Source: an uncultured Bacilli bacterium
GTDB lineage: Bacteria; Bacillota_I; Bacilli_A; RF39; UBA660
Assembly (NCBI GenBank): GCA_934129885.1
Contig: CAKOWU010000003.1
Span: forward strand, 97,029-161,028
DNA length: 64,000 nucleotides
Direction: 5' to 3'
This document shows, in pieces, positions 42,401 through 50,669 of this stretch (positions are counted from its first letter, which is position 1; the number at the start of each line of letters is the position of its first letter). The position numbers and the translations under genes were made by a program. The notes under the pieces were generated by a model that was not told the DNA's origin, made no database searches, and saw only the letters and a program-made list of their open reading frames with translations.

Positions 42401-43776
42401 CGGCCTATTCAGCTTCTAATAATGTATATACTTTTAAGAATTTAACGTCTGGTACTGAATATGAAATAACTGTCATAGTTACTAATAGTGCGGGACAGTC
42501 TGCAAAGAAGACGATAAAGGTTAGTACGAAGACTTTTGATGCACCAACTTTTAAGAGAAATAGTAATACCCTTAAGATAATTTATCCGAAAGATAAAAAT
42601 GGTATTAGTTTATGTAATAATGGTTATGAATGTACTTATAAAGTTTATCAGGGGATTGATGCGAACAATACTACATATAAGGCTAGCGGTGATGTTAATT
42701 TTGATGATGATAGTGAACCTAGTGATTTTAAAAATATGAAAGGTACTCGGTTTGTGGTAGCATCTATATCTGATAATACTAATACTTTGAGTGCGACATT
42801 TGAGTATTCGTCTTTACCAATTCTTAAGAAATTTACTTTTACTAAGACGAATGATGAAGAAAATACGAGCGATGAAGAAAAGGCTTTTCATAGTGATAAG
42901 TATAAGCGTTATATTTCAGAAATTTATTTTAGTAATAGTTTAGATGTCCCTGATAATGCTGTTGTAGTAAGGACTGATGAGGATACAGGAGATGATATTA
43001 ATTATTTTGATGTATCTGATAGTGGTGATGGAAGTGTTAAGGCATGGCTTGTTTTAAATGGCTCTAGTGTAATGGTAAATGGAACAGAGTCTCAGGCTTA
43101 TACACTTTATATTGGCGGAAGTGGGGGAGTATATGCAAATAGTAATTCTTCTAGTTTGTTTGCCAATATGATTAATGTTAAGTTTATTAATTTTGATAAC
43201 AATTTTGATACTGTTTATGCTAGAAACATGTCTAGTATGTTTATGGGGGATACTAGTTTGGTGTCTTTAGATTTATCTAGTTTTGATACTTCTAATGTAA
43301 CGAATTACAGTTTGATGTTCGCAAATCTTAGTAGTTTGACTAGTCTTGATTTATCTCATTTTGTGATGACTACTGATTTTAGTGTTGATGATGGCATTAA
43401 TATGCGTGGTATGTTTATGAATGCAATTAGTTTATCTGATATAAAGTTTGGCAAAATGGATACTTCTAATGTGATTACTATGAGTTCTATGTTTAAAGGT
43501 ATGGAATCAATTTCTAGACTTAACTTATGTCAGTTTGATACTAGGAATGTACGTGATATGTCTAGTATGTTTGAAGGCAGTACTTCACTTACTAGGATAT
43601 TTGTGGGGCCTAATTGGTCGACTAAACTTGCGAGTGATACTTCTGGTGGCCTTTCGGCGATGTTTGATGGCAGTGGCACTGAAAGCATGGGCGTTACTAA
43701 AGGCAGTTGCGTGAATACTGTGGGTGAAGTTAATTTAACATGTAGAACATTTTCAGATAACGATTGTTTTAGATAG
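39469..43776 (+). CDS. Giant prepilin-headed adhesin with Ig-like, lectin-like and BspA repeats
   Basis: A 1435-residue protein beginning MKSKA/FTLVELLGVMVLITLLALVIIP, a class III prepilin signal. Beta-rich bacterial Ig/MBG-like repeats follow (about residues 140-480). Then come another Ig-like domain near 605-635 (APVVTFDPDGDTDN) and a lectin-like module related to the SipW-type proteins (about 670-880, ending CAIRPVITLKP). A fibronectin III-like domain is at about 935-1020, and BspA/DUF285 repeats at about 1235-1400 (MSSMFMGDTSLVSLDLSSFDTSNV and similar). The lectin-like module is not GC-rich. It overlaps eno by 11 bases with GAGGAAAG as ribosome site. Probably a surface adhesin exported by a pilin-type system. 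Confidence 0.85.
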   Translation: MKSKAFTLVELLGVMVLITLLALVIIPNVTTYIKKASIKADESTLSSIKMAAKEYASDYADDINNNGYKILCVYKTSSDNSAIVDLTDAGYLDITKEKRDKFKEQCVKVSKTSGKNFSYEFVDKGNVTADGKGASVKMDAYTYGENLSKPSITSADNYTDVKFYYSNNRNASKWDEFDNVKNNKSLVPGTYYMYAKYNSGGKTIQTSTISFMVYKATLKLELTMNDYAYGGTLAKPVVTSEDADLTNAKITYYYSAYSSFKNSQIWDSNAITNTTLAAGVYYMYAETNANDYYKSARSATVKFTVSRQGAEKITIAQTEYVYDGRVKTAALSNESDALIDYEYYSDEACSKRLTSENSKNGLPIDVGSYSVVAYLSASDKNHLITNEGECVKNAIVINKRVISTEWDKNTDFVYNGSFQRPTARFYTLDDDGNKKTPEEVTGETLNFSISGQINAGKNYTATATLASVTGGKVSNYEVKNNTCNFNISKVYTSVKALNVISNMISTTHGESGEFSVKVSSDILAKGTLSLTAGEGIDAYFEDGSTSIYADSAADNEYLIKYTSSSYPKDTRGDSYIKVSFEPDTSYSNNFKESSVSVTVKISDGKAPVVTFDPDGDTDNISSGRTVSVKITDDGSGLKGNKQRLYYAWSKDKEHAPDYFSNMTYSSTKKVSELKVEDYVKMSPTGTSFTTDTAYTGGNDSTMLDISELDLWKVIKINDDGSVDLVSAYVSSTDVTFSGMNGYKNFVGYLNTIARQYENSIYTLDTRHFGYGTQNEYCDDIDTCDENADYKSDTDALGSILVGKRKNGEAACYWVASRTSGFKNVFVDSNGKIGEMKLFGDNDVSKSCAIRPVITLKPSAEFVVKSGNSEKHPYLLANSFEGYADLNISDGAVSASFDVPQVASSDLTGVYYLWIKGGITDVSMEESVDTVSKAFSFNNEIPSFKLGASSTSNSITVTVNTSSDDDIFWNYRYLINGETAYSASNNVYTFKNLTSGTEYEITVIVTNSAGQSAKKTIKVSTKTFDAPTFKRNSNTLKIIYPKDKNGISLCNNGYECTYKVYQGIDANNTTYKASGDVNFDDDSEPSDFKNMKGTRFVVASISDNTNTLSATFEYSSLPILKKFTFTKTNDEENTSDEEKAFHSDKYKRYISEIYFSNSLDVPDNAVVVRTDEDTGDDINYFDVSDSGDGSVKAWLVLNGSSVMVNGTESQAYTLYIGGSGGVYANSNSSSLFANMINVKFINFDNNFDTVYARNMSSMFMGDTSLVSLDLSSFDTSNVTNYSLMFANLSSLTSLDLSHFVMTTDFSVDDGINMRGMFMNAISLSDIKFGKMDTSNVITMSSMFKGMESISRLNLCQFDTRNVRDMSSMFEGSTSLTRIFVGPNWSTKLASDTSGGLSAMFDGSGTESMGVTKGSCVNTVGEVNLTCRTFSDNDCFR

Positions 43777-43777
43777 G

Positions 43778-43802
43778 TAGGACGCTTTTGGCGTTCTTTT
43801 CT
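43778..43802 (+). terminator. Terminator of the giant adhesin gene
   Basis: GGACGC, TTTTG loop, GCGTTC, then TTTTCT. Confidence 0.65.
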
Positions 43803-44412
43803 ACACTATAATGTTGGTGGTTCTACATATAGTCTTGCGCGTAAATACAATATTCCTAGAAGTTCATTGATGCATTGGATAGAAAAATTTAGAAAAAATG
43901 GATATATTGAAAAAGAAGAAACTCGTGGTAAGTCTAATAATGTAGGATGCATATCTTTAGATGATTATAAAGAAAGATATGAAATACTAAAAAAATACCA
44001 AGTCTTCCTCAAGGCACAACGAGAGAAAAAGTAACTTTTATTAATCTATATAGGGATAATTATAAGTTATATAATATGTGTGACGTCTTAGAAATAAGTC
44101 CCAAAACTTATTATAAGTATAGAAATAAGGGAGATCCTGATTACTATTATTATTTAATAATTAAAGAAGTATTTGATGAATCTAAGGGCACATATGGATA
44201 TCGCCGCGTTGCGGAAGGCATTAAAATCAAATATGAAGGGGTTGTTAATGAACAGAAAGAGGGTTTTAAGAATAATGAAAAATATAATTTAATTCCTGAA
44301 TATGTAAGGAAATCAAAAAAGAAAAATAAAAATGAAAGAATTGAAGATAATGTTAAACCCAATTTATTAAATCGTAATTTTAACACTGATTCACCTAATA
44401 AAGTTTTAACTT
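43802..44412 (+). mobile_element. IS3-family (IS150-like) insertion sequence remnant
   Basis: Plus-strand translation from about 43804 gives an OrfA-like helix-turn-helix (YSLARKYNIPRSSLMHWIEKF, then KKYQVFLKAQREKK and a stop at 44033). It is followed by an OrfB N-terminus (MCDVLEISPKTYYKYRNKGD, SKGTYGYRRVAEGI). The OrfA start, the middle of OrfB and the whole catalytic DDE domain are missing. OrfB reads through NTDSPNKV, normally just before the integrase core, directly into a leucine-rich-repeat sequence. No terminal repeats seen. Confidence 0.75.
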
Positions 44413-45136
44413 CTGTTATACTTCCAGATACGCTCATTTATATCGGACGTATTGGTTTTACTGCTAATAATTTAACAAGTATTGAGATACCGTCAAGCGT
44501 AAAAACAGTTGATAATTATGCTTTTAGATATATGCAGATACATACACTCATTTTACACGAGAATTACAGACGATTAGTGTCGATGCGTTTCAAGGTAATT
44601 ATTTAACCGAAATAAATATTCCAAAAAGCGTAACTCGTTTGGGTGACGGATCATTTGACGCGAACGCAGTTACTGAAGATGCTGCTTTTATATATGATCG
44701 AAATGAGGATGGGAGTATTAACTATACTAAACTTAATAGTTATGCTGGAAAAGATGCCATAGGAACGCAAATGCCAGATACAGTTACTATCTTGGCAGCA
44801 GAGTCATATTATACTGTAAGATATTCAGAAATTGATATTCCTTCTAGAATAAAAATTATTCTCGGATTATGTTTTAATGCTATTTGGGCTTCTAAAGTTA
44901 CTTTGCATGAAGGATTAGAACGAAGTGAAAGTGGTGCTTTTGGATATACAAGTATGGCAACAATAGATATTCCTTCTACGGTTAATTTTATTGATAGAGA
45001 TGTCTTTTCGTGTTCTTGGGGTGGGTGTAATAATAAATGGCTTAAAACAATTAATGTAAATAAAAAAAGCGGTTCTTTAGGAGGTGCTCCACGGAGTGCC
45101 ACAAATGCTACGATAAACTGGACCGGCACTAATTAA
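44403..45136 (+). pseudogene. LRR_5/BspA-type repeat protein fragment fused to IS3 remnant
   Basis: The sequence codes for leucine-rich repeats of the BspA/LRR_5 type (LTSVILPDTLIYIGRIGF, LTSIEIPSSVKTVDNYAF, TEINIPKSVTRLGDGSF, ATIDIPSTVNFIDRDVF). One frameshift near 44560 splits them between frames 44076-44606 and 44639-45136. The N-terminus is lost at the junction with the transposase remnant. The end WTGTN matches the usual ending of such repeat domains (NATINWTGTN). It is probably the tail of a former surface protein. Confidence 0.7.
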
Positions 45137-45210
45137 ATTTACTAAAAACATTATTATTACAAATATCATACACTGCCATAGTGTAGTATCCGCCCCAAAA
45201 AACAATTTAT

Positions 45211-45235
45211 AAAACTAACAAAATTAGTTTTTTCT
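45211..45235 (+). terminator. Terminator before uppS
   Basis: AAAACTAA pairs with TTAGTTTT, followed by TTCT. Confidence 0.6.
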
Positions 45236-45253
45236 AAAACTAGCACATTATCA

Positions 45254-45282
45254 TTGTATTAAACCTAAAAATATATTATAAT
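45254..45282 (+). promoter_or_regulatory. Promoter of uppS operon
   Basis: TTGTAT (45254-45259), a 17-base spacer, TATAAT (45277-45282). Confidence 0.75.
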
Positions 45283-45308
45283 TATTAAGGATAGTTAGGA
45301 GAAGTACA

Positions 45309-46025
45309 ATGGATAATATAAAACTGCCAAATCATATCGGACTTATAGTTGATGGTAATGGAAGGTGGGCCAAAAATAAAGGCTTGTCTAGAAGTAAAGG
45401 TCACGAAGCCGGTTTTGATAACTTAAAAAAATTATTAATATATATGTATGAAAAAGGCGTGCGAGTAGTAAGTGCTTATCTTTTTTCAACCGAAAACTTT
45501 AATCGCAGCGAAAAAGAAGTTAATTTCATCATGGACTTATTAATTAATAAAATGAATGAAATACTAGAAATAAGCCATAAAATGGAAATAAAAATAGTGA
45601 TATCCGGCAAAAAAGATAGACTGTCAGCTAAAGTAATTAAGACACTAGAAACTCTAGAAGAAACAACAAAATATTATCAAAATGGTGTGTTAAATGTTTG
45701 CTTTAATTATGGAGGTCATGCCGAGATAGTAGACGCTACTAAAAAGATAGTTTTAGATGTCCAAAATGGTAAATTGGATATTAATGATTTAACTGAAGAA
45801 CTTTATAGTAAATATCTCTATAATTACCTTCCACCTATTGATTTGCTTATTAGAACAAGCGGCGAACAAAGACTAAGTAATTTTATGCTGTGGCAGTGTT
45901 CATATGCAGAATTTTACTTTCCAGATGTATATTTTCCAGATTTTAACGAAAAAGAGTTTGATAAAGCCTTGATAGAATACACTAAAAGAGATCGTAGATT
46001 TGGAGGAATAAAAAATGAAAAGTAG
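45309..46025 (+). CDS. uppS: Undecaprenyl diphosphate synthase
   Basis: Cis-prenyltransferase that makes the C55 lipid carrier for cell wall synthesis. DGNGRWAK (about residues 14-21) holds the catalytic aspartate; SAYLFSTENFNR, RTSGEQRLSNFMLW and the final KRDRRFGG are all family motifs. 238 residues. It overlaps cdsA by 11 bases, so uppS-cdsA-rseP is one operon in the order known from B. subtilis. Confidence 0.95.
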   Translation: MDNIKLPNHIGLIVDGNGRWAKNKGLSRSKGHEAGFDNLKKLLIYMYEKGVRVVSAYLFSTENFNRSEKEVNFIMDLLINKMNEILEISHKMEIKIVISGKKDRLSAKVIKTLETLEETTKYYQNGVLNVCFNYGGHAEIVDATKKIVLDVQNGKLDINDLTEELYSKYLYNYLPPIDLLIRTSGEQRLSNFMLWQCSYAEFYFPDVYFPDFNEKEFDKALIEYTKRDRRFGGIKNEK

Positions 46026-46815
46026 AATTATAAGTTCAGTTATAGCCCTTTTGATCTTAATACCAATAACTTTAAAGGGTGGTTTAATCTTTAATATATG
46101 TGCTTATGTTATAAGTTTGTTAGGACTAAAAGAACTATTAGATGCTAGGGCCAAAAAGAAAGAAATACCATTTACGTTAACTTTATTTTCTTATATATTT
46201 ATATCATTAATAATTCTTGTAGATGTAAGCTCAGTTGATATTAAATATAGTCTGGATTATCGTATATTAGCAGCTCTATTTTTATTATTTTTAGTGCCGA
46301 CAGTTCTATATCATGATAAAAACAAGTATAGTATAGTAGACGCCTTTTACATGATTGGCAGTGTGCTCTTTTTAGGAATATCAATGGCCTTGTTAATTAT
46401 GCTTAGAGCCTACGATCTAAAATTATTTATATTCTTGCTTACTATTACTATAACAACAGATGCTTTTGCCTATCTAACAGATTACTTGATTGGTAAACAT
46501 AAAATATTAAAAGAAATTACGTCAGACAAATCATTGGAGGGTGTAATAATAGGAATAATTATGGGAACATTTGTCAGTACCGCCTTTTATTGTACATGCA
46601 TTAATGCAGATGCTAGTATACCACTTTTATTAATGATAACCATATGTTTATCGTTAATAGGCTGGCTTGGTGACTGTGCGTTTTCCGTAATAAAAAAACA
46701 CTTTGGTATAAAACAATTTTCTAATATTATCCCAGGACATGGTGGAATATTAGACAGATTAGATAGTATTATCTTTGTAATACTAGGATTTATATTTTTC
46801 ATTACATTGATATAA
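46015..46815 (+). CDS. cdsA: Phosphatidate cytidylyltransferase
   Basis: Makes CDP-diacylglycerol, the precursor that the phosphatidyltransferase at 4268-5119 would use. Polytopic with about seven helices. The C-terminal signature is complete: SDKSLEG, GDCAFSVIKKHFGIKQFSN and IPGHGGILDRLDS. 266 residues. Confidence 0.93.
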   Translation: MKSRIISSVIALLILIPITLKGGLIFNICAYVISLLGLKELLDARAKKKEIPFTLTLFSYIFISLIILVDVSSVDIKYSLDYRILAALFLLFLVPTVLYHDKNKYSIVDAFYMIGSVLFLGISMALLIMLRAYDLKLFIFLLTITITTDAFAYLTDYLIGKHKILKEITSDKSLEGVIIGIIMGTFVSTAFYCTCINADASIPLLLMITICLSLIGWLGDCAFSVIKKHFGIKQFSNIIPGHGGILDRLDSIIFVILGFIFFITLI

Positions 46816-46825
46816 GGAGGATTAA

Positions 46826-47890
46826 ATGTCAATAATAATAACCTTAATATGTTTTATATTAATACTAGGAATAACAATAACATTCCATGAATTCGGTCAC
46901 TTCATAACCGCAAAAAAAAATGGAGTATATTGCTATGAATTTTCAATAGGAATGGGTCCAAGAATAAAAAAATGGACTAGAAAAAATGATGAAACAGAAT
47001 ATTCATTAAGACTGTTTCCAATTGGTGGCTATGTACAAATGGCCGGAGAAGAAGTCGAAGACGATAAATCCGTACCTAAAGAAAATAAAATGGCAGCTAA
47101 ATCATTTTGGCAACAAATGGTAATTGTTCTTGCAGGTGTGTTCAATAACTTCTTACTTGCTGTAATACTTTTGTTTATAGTTGCCCTAATGTCAGGTGCA
47201 CCACAAAATAATGCTGTAGTAGGTGCTGTTGCACCATCTTCTGCTGCCCAAATTGCGGGTCTAGAAGAAGGAGACGAAATAGTAAACATCACCTATCAAG
47301 GTAAAACAAAAGAAGTAAAAACCTATGACGATTTTTCACTTTATCTAGCACTTGCAAAATCGAACGATAATAAAGATATAACTATTGGTGTAGAAAGAGA
47401 TGGTTCTTTAGTAAACGTAAGTATGACTCCAACATATGATAAAAAAAGTGAAACATATTCATATGGCTTTCAAATAAAACAAGATGTAGAAACAGGTTTA
47501 CTAGCGTCTATAAAATACGCTTTTACTAAAACCTTTAGTCTTATGCATCAAATGTTACTAATAATATTCTATCTGTTCACAGGAGCTTTAAGTCTAGATT
47601 CACTATCTGGTCCAGTTGGAATATATAGTATCGTTGGTACTGCCGCCGCCGCCGGACTAGTAAATGTAATTTACCTAATGGCTTATATCAGTATAAATGT
47701 TGGTTTTATCAACCTAATCCCATTCCCAGCCTTTGATGGCTTTAGAGCGTTCTGCTTAATAATAGAAAAAATAACTGGCAAAAAAATAAATACCAAAGTA
47801 GAGGCTATAATAAATGCTGTTGGACTAATATTACTTTTAATCCTAATGGTTGTAATAACATATCACGATGTAATAAAATTAATAGGTTAA
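46826..47890 (+). CDS. rseP: Site-2 protease RseP (RasP)
   Basis: Intramembrane zinc metalloprotease that trims anti-sigma factors and signal peptide remnants. HEFGH near residue 21, FPIGGYVQMAGEE, one PDZ domain (about residues 130-210, VVGAVAPSSAAQIAGLEEGDEIV) and the second ligand motif NLIPFPAFDG near residue 300 (usual form NLxPxPxLDG). 354 residues, four helices. AAGGAGG precedes the ATG. A terminator follows. Confidence 0.94.
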   Translation: MSIIITLICFILILGITITFHEFGHFITAKKNGVYCYEFSIGMGPRIKKWTRKNDETEYSLRLFPIGGYVQMAGEEVEDDKSVPKENKMAAKSFWQQMVIVLAGVFNNFLLAVILLFIVALMSGAPQNNAVVGAVAPSSAAQIAGLEEGDEIVNITYQGKTKEVKTYDDFSLYLALAKSNDNKDITIGVERDGSLVNVSMTPTYDKKSETYSYGFQIKQDVETGLLASIKYAFTKTFSLMHQMLLIIFYLFTGALSLDSLSGPVGIYSIVGTAAAAGLVNVIYLMAYISINVGFINLIPFPAFDGFRAFCLIIEKITGKKINTKVEAIINAVGLILLLILMVVITYHDVIKLIG

Positions 47891-47903
47891 TCCTATTTTT
47901 TTT
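47881..47903 (+). terminator. Terminator of uppS-cdsA-rseP
   Basis: AATAGG pairs with CCTATT, followed by TTTTTT. Confidence 0.7.
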
Positions 47904-47953
47904 GAATAAAAAATTTTTAAACCGAACACTATATAATTAAGAAGGTGAAATAA

Positions 47954-48076
47954 ATGGATTTAATATGGAAACTATTTGAAAAAACAGGAAAAATAGAGTA
48001 TTATTTAATGTATAAAGAAATACAGAAAATAAAGGAAGAAGACTATGGAAGAAGTAGAGGGAATAATAGTAAATGA
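47954..48076 (+). CDS. yqzL: YqzL family small protein
   Basis: A 40-residue protein, MDLIWKLFEKTGKIEYYLMYKE followed by a charged tail. It resembles B. subtilis YqzL (short, W near position 5, FxxTGxIxxYLLYKE), which is also encoded immediately before recO. AAGGTGAA gives a good ribosome site 5 bases before ATG. It overlaps the recO start by 32 bases. Function unknown in the family. Confidence 0.75.
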   Translation: MDLIWKLFEKTGKIEYYLMYKEIQKIKEEDYGRSRGNNSK

Positions 48077-48782
48077 AATTAAATATAGTGATACCTCAAA
48101 AATATTAAACATCATAACTAAACAGCGTGGGCTAATAGGCGTCATGGCTAAAGGCTGCAATCGTCCAAAAAGTCCTTTAAGAAGTGTTACTAATAAACTA
48201 ACCTATGGTAAATTTATTATCTACTATAAAGAAGCGGGACTTTCCTTACTAAAGGAGGTCAGCGTAATAAATTATTTTAAAAACATAAGAACCGACATTG
48301 AGAAGATTAGTTATGCGTCATATCTGTTAGAACTTGCCTATCAAGTTTATAAACAAAATAATGATGTAAATATATACTTAATCCTTATAAATGCTTTAAC
48401 CAAAATAGAAGACAATTTTGATCCGGCAATAATAATGAATATTGTAGAACTAAAATACTTAAACTTTTTAGGTATTGCACCAATCATCGATAATTGTGCC
48501 ATTTGTAATTCTGATAAAGATATTGTAACCATATCAAGCTATAAAGGTGGATATGTCTGTAAAAAATGTTATAAAGCAGAGTCTCTTGTCAGTACCAAAA
48601 CAATAAAATTAGTAAGAATGTTTTACTATGTAGATATTGCAAAAATATCATCACTAAAAATTAGTGATGAGGTAAAAATAGAAATCAACACTTTTTTAGA
48701 TGACTACTACGAAAGATATAGTGGACTATATTTAAAAAGCAAAAATTTCATAAAAAATCTTCAAAAAATAAACAATATATAA
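48045..48782 (+). CDS. recO: DNA repair protein RecO
   Basis: Helps RecA load at gaps and anneals single strands. An N-terminal OB fold (VEGIIVNEIKYSDTSKILNIITKQRGL), a helical middle, and a zinc module CAICNS...CKKCY near residues 150-178. 245 residues. Coupled to yqzL, as in B. subtilis. Confidence 0.92.
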   Translation: MEEVEGIIVNEIKYSDTSKILNIITKQRGLIGVMAKGCNRPKSPLRSVTNKLTYGKFIIYYKEAGLSLLKEVSVINYFKNIRTDIEKISYASYLLELAYQVYKQNNDVNIYLILINALTKIEDNFDPAIIMNIVELKYLNFLGIAPIIDNCAICNSDKDIVTISSYKGGYVCKKCYKAESLVSTKTIKLVRMFYYVDIAKISSLKISDEVKIEINTFLDDYYERYSGLYLKSKNFIKNLQKINNI

Positions 48783-48786
48783 TTTA

Positions 48787-48813
48787 AAAGGCTAACGATA
48801 AAGCTAGTCTTTA
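48787..48813 (+). terminator. Terminator of recO
   Basis: AAAGGCTA pairs with TAGTCTTT (one G-T pair). Confidence 0.6.
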
Positions 48814-48818
48814 TTTAT

Positions 48819-48837
48819 ATAAATAGAATTTATAACT
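48819..48837 (+). repeat. 19-bp direct repeat, left copy
   Basis: ATAAATAGAATTTATAACT, identical to 49587-49605. The pair flanks the DUF4186 gene. Confidence 0.8.
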
Positions 48838-49025
48838 GTCAATAATTTTTGAAATGTCATAACTTTTCTCCAAATTTGTCTTTCTGAAATATTTATGATT
48901 TTTTATTTTACAATTTATAATCTATATAATAACTTCCTTTTATTTGCGTCATCTCAAGCGTGATATTATTTCTTATAACTATGACATTATCATAAATTAA
49001 TTACAAGGCTTTTTGTATATATATT

Positions 49026-49053
49026 TTGTCTAGGGTGCGTTGTAGTGTATAAT
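49026..49053 (+). promoter_or_regulatory. Promoter of DUF4186 gene
   Basis: TTGTCT near 49026, about 16 bases, then TATAAT near 49048, some 16 bases before the chosen ATG. Confidence 0.6.
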
Positions 49054-49068
49054 TATGGTGGTGATTTT

Positions 49069-49410
49069 ATGATAGATATTTTTGACAGGCTTTCGCGTTC
49101 GAGGTTTAGGAGCCGCTTTCGTTTGAGTGCTAAGGAGAGTGCGTATATTCTTGAGAAAGGGCTTCCAGTGATTAGGCAGCATGCTTATGATTTTATTGAT
49201 AAGAGACTCGCACCGGCGGTTATTCCTAATGATGGCAAGCAGACGCCAATGAGAGGGCATCCTGTGTTTATCGCACAGCATGCGACTGCGACTTGCTGCA
49301 GAGGGTGTTTATATAAGTGGCACGGGATTGCGAAAGGTAGGCCGTTAAGTGATAAAGAACGAAAATATGTTGTGGAAATTATTATGGAGTGGATTAGGCG
49401 ACAGTTATAA
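49069..49410 (+). CDS. DUF4186 family protein
   Basis: A 113-residue basic protein with RFRSRFRLS, RQHAYDFIDKRLAPA, HPVFIAQHATATCCRGCLYKWHGI and GRPLSDKERKYVVEIIMEWI, which is the DUF4186 pattern; its role is unknown. Conserved H and C residues (QHATATCCRGC) suggest metal binding. ATG 49069 follows GGTGGTGATTTT; the longer frame from 49045 overlaps the promoter. Coding-strand composition is G/T-rich, unlike the A/C-rich neighbours, and the gene is bracketed by a 19-bp direct repeat, so it probably came in later. Confidence 0.85.
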   Translation: MIDIFDRLSRSRFRSRFRLSAKESAYILEKGLPVIRQHAYDFIDKRLAPAVIPNDGKQTPMRGHPVFIAQHATATCCRGCLYKWHGIAKGRPLSDKERKYVVEIIMEWIRRQL

Positions 49411-49586
49411 GATTATATGATGAGGCTTTGGTGTTGTGATATGGAGATGTGGCTGGTTTAGGTATGTGGGACGAAAATTTTTGCTTAAATGTAAGTTTTA
49501 ATGCAAGTTTGTATGATTAAATGCAATATTTATTAAAACAAGGGTTACATTTAGTTTTTCTTTTGATATTACCATGAATTAATTAC

Positions 49587-49605
49587 ATAAATAGAATTTA
49601 TAACT
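49587..49605 (+). repeat. 19-bp direct repeat, right copy
   Basis: Identical to 48819-48837. Just before it, ATTACCATGAATTAATTACA resembles ATTATCATAAATTAATTACA at 48985-49004. Confidence 0.8.
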
Positions 49606-49650
49606 TTATTTTATAAAAAAAATGTAATATAATGTTATAGGAGGATATTT

Positions 49651-50370
49651 ATGGGAATAATTGATTTAGTAATAATAATTTTTATTTTATTTGGAGCGGT
49701 CATTGGGTTAAAACAAGGCTTTACCAAAAGCCTTGTAAGTTTATGTGGTTTTATAGTTGTAACTGTTTTAGCGTTCATACTAAAAAATCCTATAAGCGAA
49801 CTTATGATGACTTATATGCCATTTTTTGACTTTTGGGGCTTAATGAAAGGCTTATCAGTCTTAAACATTGCCATTTATGAATTGTTTTCATTTTTATTTG
49901 TATTAGGTATACTTACGGCTGCGTTAAAAATATTGTCACTTACCACCAGCATTTTCGAAAAACTACTATCAATGACAATCATTTTAGGCATACCGTCAAA
50001 AATTTTAGGTGCAGTCTTTGGTATGATAAAAAGTTATATCATAGTATTTATTGCGTGCTATATTATGTCGCTTCCGATATTTTCTGAAAACGAATTTATC
50101 AAAAATTCTACTCTAAAAGATCCTATATTAGAAAATACCCCAGTTCTATCAGTTTTCGCTGAAAGAACACTTAATGTAATGAGTGAATTTAGTGATTTAA
50201 GTGAAAAATATCAAAGCACCGAAAGTAGTAATGAGTTTAACCTAGAAACGCTAGAACTATTTTTAAAATATGATGTTGTAAAACCTAAAACTGTCCAAAT
50301 ACTAATAGATAGAGGAAAACTCCATATCACTGGAGCGGATGAATTAATAAAAAAATATGAGGAGGAATAA
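49651..50370 (+). CDS. CvpA family membrane protein
   Basis: Four hydrophobic helices fill the first 150 residues (IIDLVIIIFILFGAVIGLKQGFTKS is the typical CvpA start), then a hydrophilic C-terminus of about 85 residues. CvpA proteins are linked to colicin V production and envelope stress; the molecular role is unknown. TATAGGAGG precedes the ATG. Followed directly by thioredoxin. Confidence 0.85.
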   Translation: MGIIDLVIIIFILFGAVIGLKQGFTKSLVSLCGFIVVTVLAFILKNPISELMMTYMPFFDFWGLMKGLSVLNIAIYELFSFLFVLGILTAALKILSLTTSIFEKLLSMTIILGIPSKILGAVFGMIKSYIIVFIACYIMSLPIFSENEFIKNSTLKDPILENTPVLSVFAERTLNVMSEFSDLSEKYQSTESSNEFNLETLELFLKYDVVKPKTVQILIDRGKLHITGADELIKKYEEE

Positions 50371-50371
50371 C

Positions 50372-50668
50372 ATGGAAATAAAAGAAGCAAACGAAAATAA
50401 TTTTAACGAACTAACAGAAAATAAGGAGGTATTAATTGATTTTTACGCAACTTGGTGCGGTCCTTGTAAAATGCTTGCACCAGAATTGGAAAAAATAAAA
50501 GATAAAATTCAAATAATCAAAGTTGATATTGATAATAATATGGAACTATGCAAAAAATACGGAATAATGAGCGTGCCTACATTAATTCATTTTAAAAAGG
50601 ATGGCAATTATAATATAACTGTTGGCTATATTCCTAGCGAAAAAATACTAGAATGGATAAATAAATAA
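50372..50668 (+). CDS. trxA: Thioredoxin
   Basis: A 99-residue thioredoxin fold with active site WCGPC (residues 29-33, in FYATWCGPCKML) and the cis-proline in MSVPTLIHF. No signal peptide, so it is cytoplasmic. ATG 50372 has GAGGAGGAA 5 bases upstream and follows the CvpA stop by one base. The next gene, a prepilin, starts one base after its stop, which ties the three together. Confidence 0.93.
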   Translation: MEIKEANENNFNELTENKEVLIDFYATWCGPCKMLAPELEKIKDKIQIIKVDIDNNMELCKKYGIMSVPTLIHFKKDGNYNITVGYIPSEKILEWINK

Positions 50669-50669
50669 T

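Noticed and set aside
39469..43776. A third DGR variable region in the giant adhesin
   Set aside because: Its related module (about 41880-42050) has ordinary AT-rich codons and no GC island.
48783..49068. dif site near the composition switch
   Set aside because: TTTACAATTTATAATCTATATAATAACTTCC (split over 48908-48950) has dif-like ends, but spacing and orientation do not fit the 28-bp consensus.
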